From Sulfurovum sp. (GTDB lineage: Bacteria; Campylobacterota; Campylobacteria; Campylobacterales; Sulfurovaceae): 18,139 bases of DNA. The stretch is from positions 1-18,139 of the forward strand of contig DYPM01000027.1 of the NCBI GenBank assembly GCA_020719895.1. The letters are read 5' to 3'. The position numbers and the translations under genes were made by a program. The notes under the pieces are model-generated. The model searched no databases. It was not told the origin of the DNA and saw only the letters and a list, made by a program, of their open reading frames with translations. Below, piece after piece: positions 1 through 7,632 of the stretch (the first letter of the stretch is position 1; the number at the start of each line of letters is the position of its first letter).

Positions 1-2
1 AT

Positions 3-53
3 GCGTTTTATGCTATTGCTTTAAAGGGAATGGTACAACGTGGTGAAACTTGA
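3..53 (+). CDS. Possible 3' end of an upstream gene (partial)
   Basis: Frame 3 is open from the window edge to a TGA at 51-53 and reads as a plausible C-terminal helix (AFYAIALKGMVQRGET). The other two plus frames stop earlier, at 24 and 46. The fragment is too short to assign to a family. If real, this gene converges on the unrecognised minus-strand gene that ends at 109. Sequence left of the window would settle it. Confidence 0.28.
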   Translation, partial: AFYAIALKGMVQRGET

Positions 54-108
54 CAGGTACCTACTATAATTTATATTTAAATAGAGGTTTCAATGATATT
101 TTTATGAT

Positions 109-846
109 TTATGACTTTTTTTGAAAATAGATCGTATCGCAAATACAGGTGTGAGTACGTATTGCCTCTGCTACAGTATTATTGCTTCGCAAATCATCAA
201 ATTTTCTATAATCATAAAACCACAATACATTCACCACCTCTTTGCGTAGATGCTCAAGGTGTTTTTTGTGCTTTGGTTTTAGTTCTGATTCGCCATGGTG
301 AAGATTTGTCAAAAAGTAGATACCTGCGTAGAGTAGGGGATTTTCATAATTTGTAATAATCACTTCATAATCATAAAACATATCGTAAATCTCTTTTGCT
401 TTGGCACTTTGGGTTGTGATTTTGGCTTCAAAATCAGCACGATAGCGTTGTGCTTCTTCTTGAGTGTAGTGGTATCTTGTATCGTTCATCTTCTCTTCAA
501 ACCGTTTGCGTTCCACATTGATCCACACATCTACTTCTTTGAGCATACGATCTTTTACTTTCATGGGATCTAATATCTCGATAGGTTTGTGTGCCATATA
601 AAAGCTGTATTTAAATGCTGGATTATCAGGATTGAGAAGCTTCATATAGGGATAAAGAGGTCCTTGTTTGTATTTTGATTTGGATGATTCTTCGGAGGCG
701 AGTAGTTCATTTTGTAGCTCTTTGATTGCTTTGACAGCATTTTTATCTACCAAATAAATCTCTGTATTTTCATAATGGAGTGAATCATAAGGAGAGAGAA
801 TACGCCATAGCTTTTCACTTATGATAGGATTAATAGAAGGTTTCAT
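109..846 (-). CDS. Hypothetical protein, 245 aa, unrecognised
   Basis: I do not recognise this protein. It is about 245 residues, soluble by composition (no signal peptide or membrane segment), rich in charged and aromatic residues. A helical, Lys/Glu-rich middle (about residues 85-150) is followed by a Tyr/Asn/His-rich part and a Cys-x-Cys near the C-terminus (HTCICDTIYF). An in-frame ATG lies 10 codons upstream at 876, but I prefer 846: a TATAAT box sits at 879-884, so the message should begin at about 873 or later. The 846 ATG also has a GGAAA-type ribosome site at a normal distance, and the 876 ATG has none. The gene has its own promoter, is separated from adk by a terminator, and appears monocistronic. 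No function is proposed. Confidence 0.75.
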   Translation of the reverse strand: MKPSINPIISEKLWRILSPYDSLHYENTEIYLVDKNAVKAIKELQNELLASEESSKSKYKQGPLYPYMKLLNPDNPAFKYSFYMAHKPIEILDPMKVKDRMLKEVDVWINVERKRFEEKMNDTRYHYTQEEAQRYRADFEAKITTQSAKAKEIYDMFYDYEVIITNYENPLLYAGIYFLTNLHHGESELKPKHKKHLEHLRKEVVNVLWFYDYRKFDDLRSNNTVAEAIRTHTCICDTIYFQKKS

Positions 847-861
847 AGTGTTTCCAAGATA

Positions 862-876
862 ATGACTTAAAGTCAT
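862..876. promoter_or_regulatory. Operator-like palindrome at the transcription start
   Basis: Two perfect 7-bp arms, ATGACTT and AAGTCAT, flank a single central base. The palindrome lies immediately downstream of the minus-strand TATAAT box, exactly where transcription of the 245-aa gene should start, so a repressor bound here would block initiation. That function is inferred from position and symmetry only. Confidence 0.4.
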
Positions 877-878
877 TG

Positions 879-906
879 ATTATAGCAGAATCACTATCAA
901 TTTCAA
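879..906 (-). promoter_or_regulatory. Sigma70-type promoter for the 245-aa gene
   Basis: On the minus strand TTGAAA (901-906) is followed after 16 bp by a perfect TATAAT (879-884). A TG dinucleotide one base upstream of the TATAAT (TGCTATAAT) gives an extended -10. It lies between the adk terminator and the 245-aa gene. Confidence 0.65.
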
Positions 907-931
907 ACCATTTCAATGTTTCAAAAAAGCC

Positions 932-958
932 TTATACACTTCAATCAAAAGTGTATAA
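932..958 (-). terminator. Intrinsic terminator after adk
   Basis: A perfect 10-bp stem (TTATACACTT / AAGTGTATAA) with a 7-nt loop starts 12 nt after the adk stop codon. On the minus strand it is followed by GGCTTTTTTG, giving the U-run. The stem is AT-rich and so weak by usual standards, but the arrangement fits a rho-independent terminator for the aspS-adk operon. Confidence 0.6.
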
Positions 959-969
959 AATCTTCTATA

Positions 970-1566
970 TCAAACTTGTCGTGTGCTAAGAACGAACGCT
1001 TCCATATCAGCAACAATCTCATCAAGGGTTCTCTCTCCATCAATAACATGAAGTAGATTTTTGGCGGTATAGAATTTTTGAATCTCATCTAATGGATCAG
1101 TGTAGATCTTCATTCGGTGATAAAACACCTCTTCTTTATCGTCACTTCGCTCTTCTCCAAGTTTTGCTTCTGCTACACGTCCAAGAATACGTTGTCTTGC
1201 AACAGCTTCACACACTCTCACTTCAATGACAGAAATAAGATTGATTTCATCTGCCTTAGATACAAGTGCGTCAAACGCTTCCATCTGTTCTACGCTTCGT
1301 GGATAGCCATCAATAAGAATCGTATCTACAGGTGCATTAGTGATTGCCGACACAATAGTATTGACAATAATATCAATCGGGACTAAAGCACCTTGAGAGA
1401 TAAAGCCTTCGATTGTTTTGCCAAGCTCTGAACCGCTTGCGACTTCATCACGAAGCATATCACCTGTAGAGTAGTGAACGATATCGTTGTGTTTGTTTGC
1501 GATAATACTTGCATCGGTTGTTTTGCCCGAACCTGGTGCTCCAATAATCAAAAAGAGTTTTTTCAT
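970..1566 (-). CDS. adk: Adenylate kinase
   Basis: Cytosolic adenylate kinase interconverts ATP + AMP and 2 ADP. The protein is 198 aa. The P-loop GAPGSGKT is at residues 9-16. The AMP-binding motif DGYPRS is near residue 85 and the Arg-rich segment around RQRILGRV precedes a short lid with no zinc-binding cysteines, as expected for the short-lid type. The ATG at 1566 has AAGGA 5 nt upstream. Its start is 18 nt after the aspS stop, so the two genes are probably co-transcribed, with the hairpin at 932-958 ending the operon. Confidence 0.95.
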   Translation of the reverse strand: MKKLFLIIGAPGSGKTTDASIIANKHNDIVHYSTGDMLRDEVASGSELGKTIEGFISQGALVPIDIIVNTIVSAITNAPVDTILIDGYPRSVEQMEAFDALVSKADEINLISVIEVRVCEAVARQRILGRVAEAKLGEERSDDKEEVFYHRMKIYTDPLDEIQKFYTAKNLLHVIDGERTLDEIVADMEAFVLSTRQV

Positions 1567-1584
1567 TGTTTTCCTTTAAATTTT

Positions 1585-3336
1585 TTAGATTGCAGAGAGT
1601 TGTCTTATTCTAAGACCCAACTCTTTGAGTTGTGCTTCATCCACTTCGCTTGGAGCTTGTGTGAGCAAGCATTGTGCTTTTTGTGTTTTTGGAAAAGCGA
1701 TTACTTCACGAATTGAGCTTACACCAGTCATAAGCATCACCAATCTATCAAGACCAAGTGCAAATCCACCGTGTGGCGGTGCGCCATATTTGAGAGCATC
1801 GAGTAGAAATCCAAACTTCTCTTGTGCTTCCTCTTCGCCGATTCCTAAGATTTTGAATATCTCTGATTGCATCTCTTCTTTGTGGATACGAATCGAACCG
1901 CCACCCATTTCTACACCATTGAGAACAATGTCATAAGCGATTGATTCTAACTCTTCGATATCCTCATAATCGAGTGATTTTGGTTGTGTAAAAGGGTGAT
2001 GAAGTGCTTTAATATGACCATTTTCCACTTCAAACATTGGAAAATCGGTAACCCATAAAAACTTAAATACTTTTTGAGGAATAATCTCCATAGTCTCTGC
2101 AAGGAAGATACGAAATCTACCCATATAATCCCAAACTAATTTTTTGTCACCTGCACCAAAAAATACCGCATCGCCCACTTCAAGTTCACATCTATCCACA
2201 ATCGCTTGAAGATCACTTTCGCTAAAAAACTTTGCAAGTGGTCCTTTGAGTCCATCCTCTTTCATCTGAAAGTATCCCAAACCTTGCGCTCCAAATTTAC
2301 GAACATAATCCTCGAAGCTTTTCATTTGACGTTTGGAGAATATATTGTCGCCATTGGGAACACGAAGTGCTTTGATACGGTTTTTTTTGGGTGTTTTTGC
2401 GATATTGGAAAAAATCTCATTGTCACATCGCTCAAAGATATCAATCACATCTACCATTGCCAAACCATAACGCATATCGGGTTTGTCACTGCCGTATTTT
2501 TCCATCGCTTCTGCATACGTCATACGGTCAAATTGCTTTGGAATCTCAAATCCACACGAACTAAAAATATCATAAATAAGTGTTTGGGCGATCAAGATCA
2601 CATCTTCCATTTCGCAAAAGCTTAGCTCAACATCTATTTGTGTAAATTCTGGTTGTCTATCAGCACGCAAATCTTCATCTCTAAAACATTTTGCAATCTG
2701 AAAATAGCGATCAAAACCGCTCACCATTAAAAGTTGTTTAAAAAGTTGCGGAGATTGGGGTAGGGCGTAGAACTCGCCATGGTGTACACGACTTGGTACA
2801 AGATAGTCTCTTGCACCTTCTGGTGTGGATTTGGTCAAAATCGGTGTTTCTACTTCAAGAAAACCGAGATTATCCAAACTATTGCGTGCAACAATGGTGA
2901 TTTTAGATCTAAGTTTGAAGATATCATAAGATTTTTGGGTGCGAAGTTCGAGGTAGCGGTAGCGGAGTCTAATCTCTTCATTTACTTTTTCATCGCCAAG
3001 CTCAAAAGGCATCGGTTTGGAGCGATTTTCAATCATTAGCGTCTCTACTACGATTTCAATTTTGCCTGTTTTGAGTCGAGGATTTTCGAGTCCTTCGCCT
3101 CTTGCTCTTACTTTTCCTGTAGCAATCAATACAAATTGATCTCTCACTTGTTCTGCGAGTGTATGGACAGTTGTATTATCAGCTGGATCACAAACTAACT
3201 GTACTACTTCGTCTTTATCTCTTAGGTCGATAAAGATCAACCCGCCGTGGTCTCTTCGGCTTGAAACCCATCCTGCTACGGTGACTGTTTCACCGATATG
3301 GGTTTCGTATATATTTGCACAATAGTGTGTTCTCAC
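1585..3336 (-). CDS. aspS: Aspartyl-tRNA synthetase, probably non-discriminating (AspRS)
   Basis: Class II aminoacyl-tRNA synthetase of bacterial type, 583 aa from the GTG at 3336. An N-terminal OB-fold anticodon domain is seen (AGWVSSRRDHGGLIFIDLRD, about 21-40). Motif 1 surrounds EVETPILTKSTPEGARDY, motif 2 contains FRDEDLRADRQPEFTQID, a GAD insertion lies between about 290 and 410, and motif 3 is GLDRLVMLM. A TTG five codons upstream would lengthen it, but the GTG has AGGA 8 nt upstream and gives the usual MRTHYC start. Leu83 and Leu88 in GEGLENPRL appear to match the Leu81/Leu86 pair I recall as linked to relaxed tRNA specificity in H. pylori AspRS, so Asp-tRNA(Asn) may also be made for GatCAB. 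It leads the aspS-adk operon. Confidence 0.96.
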   Translation of the reverse strand: MRTHYCANIYETHIGETVTVAGWVSSRRDHGGLIFIDLRDKDEVVQLVCDPADNTTVHTLAEQVRDQFVLIATGKVRARGEGLENPRLKTGKIEIVVETLMIENRSKPMPFELGDEKVNEEIRLRYRYLELRTQKSYDIFKLRSKITIVARNSLDNLGFLEVETPILTKSTPEGARDYLVPSRVHHGEFYALPQSPQLFKQLLMVSGFDRYFQIAKCFRDEDLRADRQPEFTQIDVELSFCEMEDVILIAQTLIYDIFSSCGFEIPKQFDRMTYAEAMEKYGSDKPDMRYGLAMVDVIDIFERCDNEIFSNIAKTPKKNRIKALRVPNGDNIFSKRQMKSFEDYVRKFGAQGLGYFQMKEDGLKGPLAKFFSESDLQAIVDRCELEVGDAVFFGAGDKKLVWDYMGRFRIFLAETMEIIPQKVFKFLWVTDFPMFEVENGHIKALHHPFTQPKSLDYEDIEELESIAYDIVLNGVEMGGGSIRIHKEEMQSEIFKILGIGEEEAQEKFGFLLDALKYGAPPHGGFALGLDRLVMLMTGVSSIREVIAFPKTQKAQCLLTQAPSEVDEAQLKELGLRIRQLSAI

Positions 3337-3365
3337 GTTGGTTTTCCTCAAAATAGAATGATTTG

Positions 3366-3371
3366 ATTATA
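3366..3371 (-). promoter_or_regulatory. Probable -10 box for aspS-adk
   Basis: A perfect TATAAT lies about 30 nt upstream of the GTG start of aspS on the minus strand. No convincing -35 is seen, which is common for promoters of Campylobacterota. It lies in the 199-bp gap between aspS and the divergent small membrane protein gene. Confidence 0.4.
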
Positions 3372-3535
3372 ACCTATTGAAGATTATTGTTTGGTGGCAA
3401 CTTTTAAGGCAAAGAGAATATTTGAGTGTCTTGTATTGGTGAAATACACTTATTCGTTTGAGCGTATAAAATCAGTTAAGCTATTAGGGTATAGTTCCGC
3501 GTTTTTAAAACAGATATTTTATTGAAGGAGTTATC

Positions 3536-3766
3536 ATGGATTATAATAAACTAAAAAAGTTTTGCCGTCCGTTTAGAATTGCTATCGGAAGCATTTTGAT
3601 TATCGCTGGTATCGCAACTGGTATTGTGTGGTTCTATCTTGGAATTATTCCATTGGTAGTAGGTCTTATGGATTTTTGTCCTCTATGTATGATCACTAAA
3701 AAGTGTGATATCAACCCAGTGGTTGAAACCAAAGAAGAGTCTACACAAAACGAAACAAAAGAGTAA
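3536..3766 (+). CDS. Small inner-membrane protein, DUF2892/YgaP-like
   Basis: A 76-aa protein with a basic N-terminus, two hydrophobic helices (about 15-33 and 35-47) and a Cys-rich turn, CPLCMITKKC (residues 48-57), followed by an acidic hydrophilic tail. This resembles the DUF2892 family, the membrane part of YgaP-type proteins, which often have a FCPLY-type motif after the second helix. The extra cysteines suggest metal or thiol chemistry, but this is unproven. The ATG has an excellent GGAG site (GAAGGAGTTATC). It is transcribed divergently from aspS and stands alone. Confidence 0.75.
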   Translation: MDYNKLKKFCRPFRIAIGSILIIAGIATGIVWFYLGIIPLVVGLMDFCPLCMITKKCDINPVVETKEESTQNETKE

Positions 3767-3834
3767 GTTTTTCTTGAGGGAGAGAGGAAAATCACAACAG
3801 TTTCAATAAAAATATCTTCATCAACCGCAAATAT

Positions 3835-4101
3835 CTACTCTATTTCATCGATGGTTTTTATCTCCAAAAACTCTTCAAGCAACTCTTGGGCTTCTTCTTC
3901 ATCCATCTCGTCGCGATTGATCTCTTCGATGATCGCATAACACTCTGTGCGCATTTCACGTAACTCTTCGAGGTCTGCTTTTTGCTCTTTGGTTGCGTGT
4001 TTAGCTTTGTCTATCTCCTCAAAAAGCTCATCAATAGCAATCTCAAGATCAGGAAGCAGTTCGTTTTCAAGGAGGTTTTTTAGTTTTTGGGCAGATGTCA
4101 T
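3835..4101 (-). CDS. Small acidic coiled-coil protein, hypothetical
   Basis: An 88-aa, strongly acidic protein built almost entirely of Glu/Leu/Lys-rich helix, with heptad-like spacing over about residues 5-80. No membrane segment or known domain is seen. The frame stays open upstream to 4299, but the ATG at 4101 has AAGGA 7 nt upstream, whereas the longer form would overlap the start of the divergent DedA gene. It converges on the DUF2892-like gene and is divergent from the DedA gene. The function is unknown. Confidence 0.7.
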   Translation of the reverse strand: MTSAQKLKNLLENELLPDLEIAIDELFEEIDKAKHATKEQKADLEELREMRTECYAIIEEINRDEMDEEEAQELLEEFLEIKTIDEIE

Positions 4102-4141
4102 AGAAGTTATCCTTTTTAAAAATAGTGATGGTATTGTATCC

Positions 4142-4159
4142 AATCCTCTTTGTAGGATT
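4142..4159. promoter_or_regulatory. Inverted repeat in a divergent promoter region
   Basis: Perfect 6-bp arms AATCCT and AGGATT with a 6-nt spacer lie in the 148-bp gap between the divergent coiled-coil and DedA genes. A TACAAT (minus strand, 4133-4138) lies just next to it. It could be an operator, but short inverted repeats are common by chance in AT-rich DNA. Confidence 0.2.
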
Positions 4160-4249
4160 CTATGTTTTTTGGAGATAATTAATCTATCATATTGTTCTGT
4201 TGGATATACTGCCAAATTACTTTTGAAATCTGAAAAGGATTTAATTTTT

Positions 4250-4948
4250 ATGCTCTCGTTTGTCTCATCTAATATATATTTTTTCAAAAAACATGCCATT
4301 AAAATTGCTTTTATATTGATAGCAATACTCTTCTCTTATCTTGCCTACCATCTTTATATGGCTCCTGTTGAAGGACTTCAAAATAAATTTGTTTATTTAC
4401 TCAAAAGCAAAGGGTATATTATTTTATTTGCTTGGAGTATTCTTGAGGGAGAATTGGGGCTTATTATGGCAGGACTTTTGTGTTATACGCGTGACATGGA
4501 AGTGTGGCTTGCTATTTTTATTGCTGGTCTTGGAGCTTTTGTGGGAGACCAGATCTACTTTTATGTTGGTAGATATAACAAAACATACGTTTACACAACA
4601 TTTAAAGGTCACAGAAGAAAATTTGCTCTTGCTCATTTGATGCTCAAAAAATATGGATGGATTATTATTTTTGCACAACGTTATATGTATGGTATGCGAG
4701 CAATTATCCCTATATCCATAGGATTGACAAAGTATGATGCAAAAAAATTTGCTCTTATTAATCTTATCAGTGCGTGGAGTTGGGCTTCTGTTACTATTAT
4801 TCCTGTGTGGTATTTTGGAGAAGAGATTTTGTCAGTATTAGAGTTGATAAAATCAAATTTTTATTATGTCCCTGTTGCTATTTTTGTTGTTGTTGCTATT
4901 TTTGTTGCGTACTATTACACTCAACAGAAAAAAACGAAATCTATCTGA
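4250..4948 (+). CDS. DedA family membrane protein
   Basis: A 232-aa polytopic inner-membrane protein of the DedA/SNARE-associated superfamily. Members act in membrane homeostasis, and several are undecaprenyl-phosphate or phospholipid transporters or flippases. Visible family features are the acidic start of the core (LEGELGLIMAG), the GAFVGDQIYFYVGR segment, and the R-x-x-x-x-R-x-x-x-P block (QRYMYGMRAIIPISIG) followed by an aromatic-rich helix ending in WYFGEE. A final hydrophobic helix precedes a Lys-rich tail. The frame is open from 3947, but the ATG at 4250 has AAGGA 10 nt upstream and starts just before the first hydrophobic helix. The stop codon lies at the edge of an intergenic repeat. 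Confidence 0.88.
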   Translation: MLSFVSSNIYFFKKHAIKIAFILIAILFSYLAYHLYMAPVEGLQNKFVYLLKSKGYIILFAWSILEGELGLIMAGLLCYTRDMEVWLAIFIAGLGAFVGDQIYFYVGRYNKTYVYTTFKGHRRKFALAHLMLKKYGWIIIFAQRYMYGMRAIIPISIGLTKYDAKKFALINLISAWSWASVTIIPVWYFGEEILSVLELIKSNFYYVPVAIFVVVAIFVAYYYTQQKKTKSI

Positions 4949-5045
4949 TTGAGACCTCTGAATAAACATTATTTAGATTGCCACGGTTTGTTCCAAACCT
5001 CGCAATGACAGGATTTGTCATTGCGAACGAAGTGAAGCAATCTAT
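4947..5045 (+). repeat. Palindromic intergenic element, copy A
   Basis: The core folds as a three-way structure. Outer arms are AGATTGC (4975-4981) and GCAATCT (5037-5043), one hairpin is GGTTTG/CAAACC (4985-4999), and the second has a perfect 10-bp stem CGCAATGACA/TGTCATTGCG (5001-5025). The left flank, GATTGAGACCTCTGAAT, matches the terminal repeat of copy C. The core matches copy B in inverse orientation over about 70 bp. The element fills almost the whole gap between the convergent DedA and acetyltransferase genes and may act as a bidirectional terminator. Confidence 0.8.
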
Positions 5046-5059
5046 GTTTTAGATATTCT

Positions 5060-5521
5060 CTATATTTTATAAACCAACGCTATTTCGTGACAGATTGGAA
5101 AATGAATACACTTGATACAATCAGCCCATATTTTATGTTCAGGAATACTCTCTTTTGGGATCTCTCCAAAACCTATTTTTTCAAAAAACTGTGGCACATA
5201 CGTCAAAACCAATACATCCTCTTCTACACCCAATGTTTTTGCTTCTTCTATACAGTAGCGTACCAATTTTTCTCCAATGTGTTGTCCGCGATAGGTTTGA
5301 GCTACAATCAAACTACGAATCTCCGCAACTCTTGGAGAATGAATATGCAAAGATGCATATCCGACCAATTGATTTTCGTCTTTGGCTAACACGTAAGATC
5401 TAATAGTTGTCGCCACTTCATCGTCGGTTCGTTTTAGAATCGTACCATCTGCGACTTTATCGGTAACGAGTTGTTGCATTGTGGGAATATCATAAAGGGT
5501 TGCTTTGTTTAGGGTTATCAT
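5060..5521 (-). CDS. GNAT acetyltransferase, probable short N-acetylglutamate synthase
   Basis: A 153-aa GNAT-fold enzyme. The acetyl-CoA-binding signature is in IRSLIVAQTYRGQHIGEKL (V-x-x-x-x-R-G-x-x-I-G). The C-terminal part, with FFEKIGFGEIP and then KIWADCIKCIHFPICHEIAL, matches the short, single-domain N-acetylglutamate synthases that replace classical ArgA in many bacteria, which would place it at the first step of arginine synthesis. This is from recognition of the C-terminal pattern; another N-acetyl substrate is possible. I use the ATG at 5521 with GGAG 6 nt upstream; an upstream TTG at 5545 has no such site. The start overlaps the end of engB by 32 nt, so it is the last gene of the tatD-engB operon. 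Confidence 0.82.
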   Translation of the reverse strand: MITLNKATLYDIPTMQQLVTDKVADGTILKRTDDEVATTIRSYVLAKDENQLVGYASLHIHSPRVAEIRSLIVAQTYRGQHIGEKLVRYCIEEAKTLGVEEDVLVLTYVPQFFEKIGFGEIPKESIPEHKIWADCIKCIHFPICHEIALVYKI

Positions 5522-6137
5522 TTTGTTCTCCAAATTCCACTCCAAAAATAGTATTTAAAATCTCTTGATGCACTTTCTCTTGTCCTTTTTTATTGAGATT
5601 TGAGATTGTGATTGCATCTGGAAACGCTTTTTTGAGTCCGCTTCTCTCTTTTTGGTTTAGTTTGTCTATTTTTGTAAAAACTGTAAGGTATTTTTGATCA
5701 GGACGCATAAACTCTTTGATGTATGATTTTACTGCATCATCAATTACTGTATCGGGGTGTCTCGCATCTCTAAGATGTATAAAAAGACGGATTGAAATTC
5801 GCTCTTTGATAAAATCCACCAAATTGCCTTGCCACGCCTCTTTGAGTGTTTTGGAGACTTTAGCATATCCAAATCCTGGAAGATCTACAAAACGCACTGG
5901 ATAACGCACTTCGCTATAGAGATATTGTGTCTCAAAAAAGTTGATAAGTTGCGTTTTGCCAGGTGTAGCAGAGCTTTTTGCTAAATTTTTGCGATTGGTT
6001 AAGGTGTTGAGTGTAGAGCTTTTGCCTACATTAGAACGTCCCAAAAAAACCACTTCGCTCATACTCTCAGGAAGACTGTCTTTAAGACTTTGGGCGGATT
6101 TGATGAAGTTGGCTTCGATAATTTGTGGTGAGTTCAT
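5490..6137 (-). CDS. engB: Ribosome biogenesis GTPase EngB (YihA/YsxC)
   Basis: A 215-aa TRAFAC-class GTPase needed for assembly of the large ribosomal subunit. G1 is GRSNVGKSS (about residues 33-41), the G2 threonine is in SSATPGKT, G3 is DLPGFGYAKV, and G4 is TKIDKLN. The motif order and length are normal for the family. The start codon directly abuts the lptA stop (6138), so translation is probably coupled. Its 3' end overlaps the acetyltransferase gene. Confidence 0.95.
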   Translation of the reverse strand: MNSPQIIEANFIKSAQSLKDSLPESMSEVVFLGRSNVGKSSTLNTLTNRKNLAKSSATPGKTQLINFFETQYLYSEVRYPVRFVDLPGFGYAKVSKTLKEAWQGNLVDFIKERISIRLFIHLRDARHPDTVIDDAVKSYIKEFMRPDQKYLTVFTKIDKLNQKERSGLKKAFPDAITISNLNKKGQEKVHQEILNTIFGVEFGEQNDNPKQSNPL

Positions 6138-6608
6138 CTATTGCTTCTCTTCGCTTTGATTGACATCAAACAAAAATCTTACAGGTTGTTTTGGTTTGCC
6201 CAAAATCTCTGCTGTGCCACTTTGCATATCGATAGTCACCTTCTCTCCAAATATTTTTCGATGATTGATAAGATCAAAAATCTCAACTTTTCCTCTAAAA
6301 AGATAAGTGTCTTTGAGAGGAAGATAGTCCAACTCCTCTGAGCGACCGCTATAGTGTCCTTTTGTTGAAAAAAGTTCAAAGGAGACATTCCCAACGGCAC
6401 TATACATTTTGGTTTGGTTTCCTTCGTCAAAATAGACATTGACTTTGTTGGATAAAATATGACTCTTCTCTTTGCTAATCTTTACATTGCCTTCAAAAAA
6501 AACCTCTTTTTGTAGTTGATTTGCAAACATAGTATCGGAGATGATTTCTACTTGCTCTGCGACTAATGCACGCATCGATAGTAGTAATAGTAATACTGCT
6601 TTTTTCAT
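6138..6608 (-). CDS. lptA: LPS transport periplasmic protein LptA
   Basis: A 156-aa exported protein with a short signal peptide (KKAVLLLLLSMRALVA) and an OstA/LptA jelly-roll body. The features are EQVEIISDTMFANQ, then FFEGNVKISKEKSHILSNKVNVYFD and further beta-strand repeats to about residue 145. LptA forms the periplasmic bridge that carries lipopolysaccharide from LptBFGC to LptDE. It follows lptC by 8 nt and abuts engB, matching the gene order of other Campylobacterota. Confidence 0.88.
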   Translation of the reverse strand: MKKAVLLLLLSMRALVAEQVEIISDTMFANQLQKEVFFEGNVKISKEKSHILSNKVNVYFDEGNQTKMYSAVGNVSFELFSTKGHYSGRSEELDYLPLKDTYLFRGKVEIFDLINHRKIFGEKVTIDMQSGTAEILGKPKQPVRFLFDVNQSEEKQ

Positions 6609-6616
6609 TTTGACTC

Positions 6617-7138
6617 CTACTCCTTGATGGTTATTTTTTTGAGTTGCGTATAACTCTCTATCGTATTGGCTCTCATCTCTTTGGTTCTGCCATTATAAAC
6701 CATTGATTTTCCATATGAAACTGTATCAAATCGACGTGCTTCAAAAGGCACAGTAATCTCCAATAGTGTTGTTTTTTGATGATAAATTGCTTTTTGAGTT
6801 TTGTATATTTCACCATCGTGTTGTTTTAGAGTGACATTTCCTTCCATCCAAATCGTATCATCGCCCTCAAAGATTGCAACTGTAGCACGCAAATCGTCGA
6901 GATCGTAAGAGTGGTAGATAAATCTCTCAAGTTTTAGTCGTTCTTTCTCTTGTACGCCATAACGACTTGTGGCGGTACTTAATGTACTATTGGTATCCAC
7001 TTCTGTGTAGATAGTGTTTGTGAAGATAAGTTCTGGAACAGATTGGTTGTTTACTACTCCTAAAGCATCAAACCTAAAAACAAAAAGCATCCCCACAATA
7101 CTCACCGTAGCAACTGCGAGTATTCCCTCTATTCTCAT
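6617..7138 (-). CDS. lptC: LPS export protein LptC
   Basis: A 173-aa protein with one N-terminal membrane anchor (ILAVATVSIVGMLFVF) and a periplasmic beta-rich domain of the LptC/YrbK type (strands around IYTEVDTN, ATVAIFEGDDTIWMEGNVTL and MVYNGRTKEMRA). It sits between the inner-membrane LptBFG and LptA. Sequence conservation in this family is low, and the call leans on topology and on the kdsC-lptC-lptA context. I choose the ATG at 7138, which overlaps the kdsC stop as ATGA, over a GTG two codons earlier. Confidence 0.82.
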   Translation of the reverse strand: MRIEGILAVATVSIVGMLFVFRFDALGVVNNQSVPELIFTNTIYTEVDTNSTLSTATSRYGVQEKERLKLERFIYHSYDLDDLRATVAIFEGDDTIWMEGNVTLKQHDGEIYKTQKAIYHQKTTLLEITVPFEARRFDTVSYGKSMVYNGRTKEMRANTIESYTQLKKITIKE

Positions 7139-7632
7139 TGCCACAATCCAATAAATTGTGATTCAAGCCCCTCTTCAACAATCAATCTTTCGATCATTTC
7201 ACGTACTGCTCCTTCGCCACCTTTTGCATTAAGTACGACATCTACCTCTTTGGTGACATACGCAACTGCATCTGCGGGAGCAAAACTCTTTTTTGCAACT
7301 CTAAGCATCGAGAGATCATTGAGATCATCTCCTATTGCTGCAACATTTTCCATCGTTAAATTAAGTTTCTCAAGTAGCATTTCAAGTGTTTGACGTTTGT
7401 TCTTTACTCCTTGATAGTAGTGTTCGATATGAAGCTCTTTTGCTCTTTTTTCTACAATCTGAGAACTTCTGCCTGTAATGATTGCTGTTTTTTTACCAAG
7501 CTTAAACCATGACTCAATCGCTAAACCATCTTTAACATTAAATGCTTTAATCTCATCTCCCATTTGATTATAGATAATCTCTCCCTTAGTCATAGTACCA
7601 TCTACATCCAATACAATCAATTCGATACTCAT
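7135..7632 (-). CDS. kdsC: 3-deoxy-D-manno-octulosonate 8-phosphate phosphatase KdsC
   Basis: A 165-aa HAD-superfamily phosphatase of the cap-less C0 type that removes phosphate from Kdo 8-phosphate during lipid A-core synthesis. The nucleophile motif is LDVDGTMTKG (residues 7-16), motif II is ITGRSS, the motif III lysine is in VKNKRQTLE, and motif IV is IGDDLNDLSML. The C-terminus GGEGAVREMIERL is characteristic of KdsC. The start overlaps the hisB stop by ATGA, and the stop overlaps the lptC start in the same way. Confidence 0.93.
   Translation of the reverse strand: MSIELIVLDVDGTMTKGEIIYNQMGDEIKAFNVKDGLAIESWFKLGKKTAIITGRSSQIVEKRAKELHIEHYYQGVKNKRQTLEMLLEKLNLTMENVAAIGDDLNDLSMLRVAKKSFAPADAVAYVTKEVDVVLNAKGGEGAVREMIERLIVEEGLESQFIGLWQ

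Noticed and set aside
109..876. Start of the unrecognised protein at the ATG at 876
   Set aside because: The TATAAT box at 879-884 directly precedes it, so the transcript would start within or after that ATG, and there is no ribosome site.
3947..4249. Upstream extension of the DedA frame to 3947
   Set aside because: The extension is antisense to the small coiled-coil gene, reads as Ser/Arg-rich low-quality protein, and the ATG at 4250 has a good AAGGA site.
4974..5045. CRISPR array or tRNA gene suggested by the cloverleaf-like repeat A
   Set aside because: There are no regularly spaced units, and the hairpins lack tRNA features such as a T-loop GTTCRA motif and an anticodon arm of correct size. 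Copy B shows it is a dispersed palindrome.
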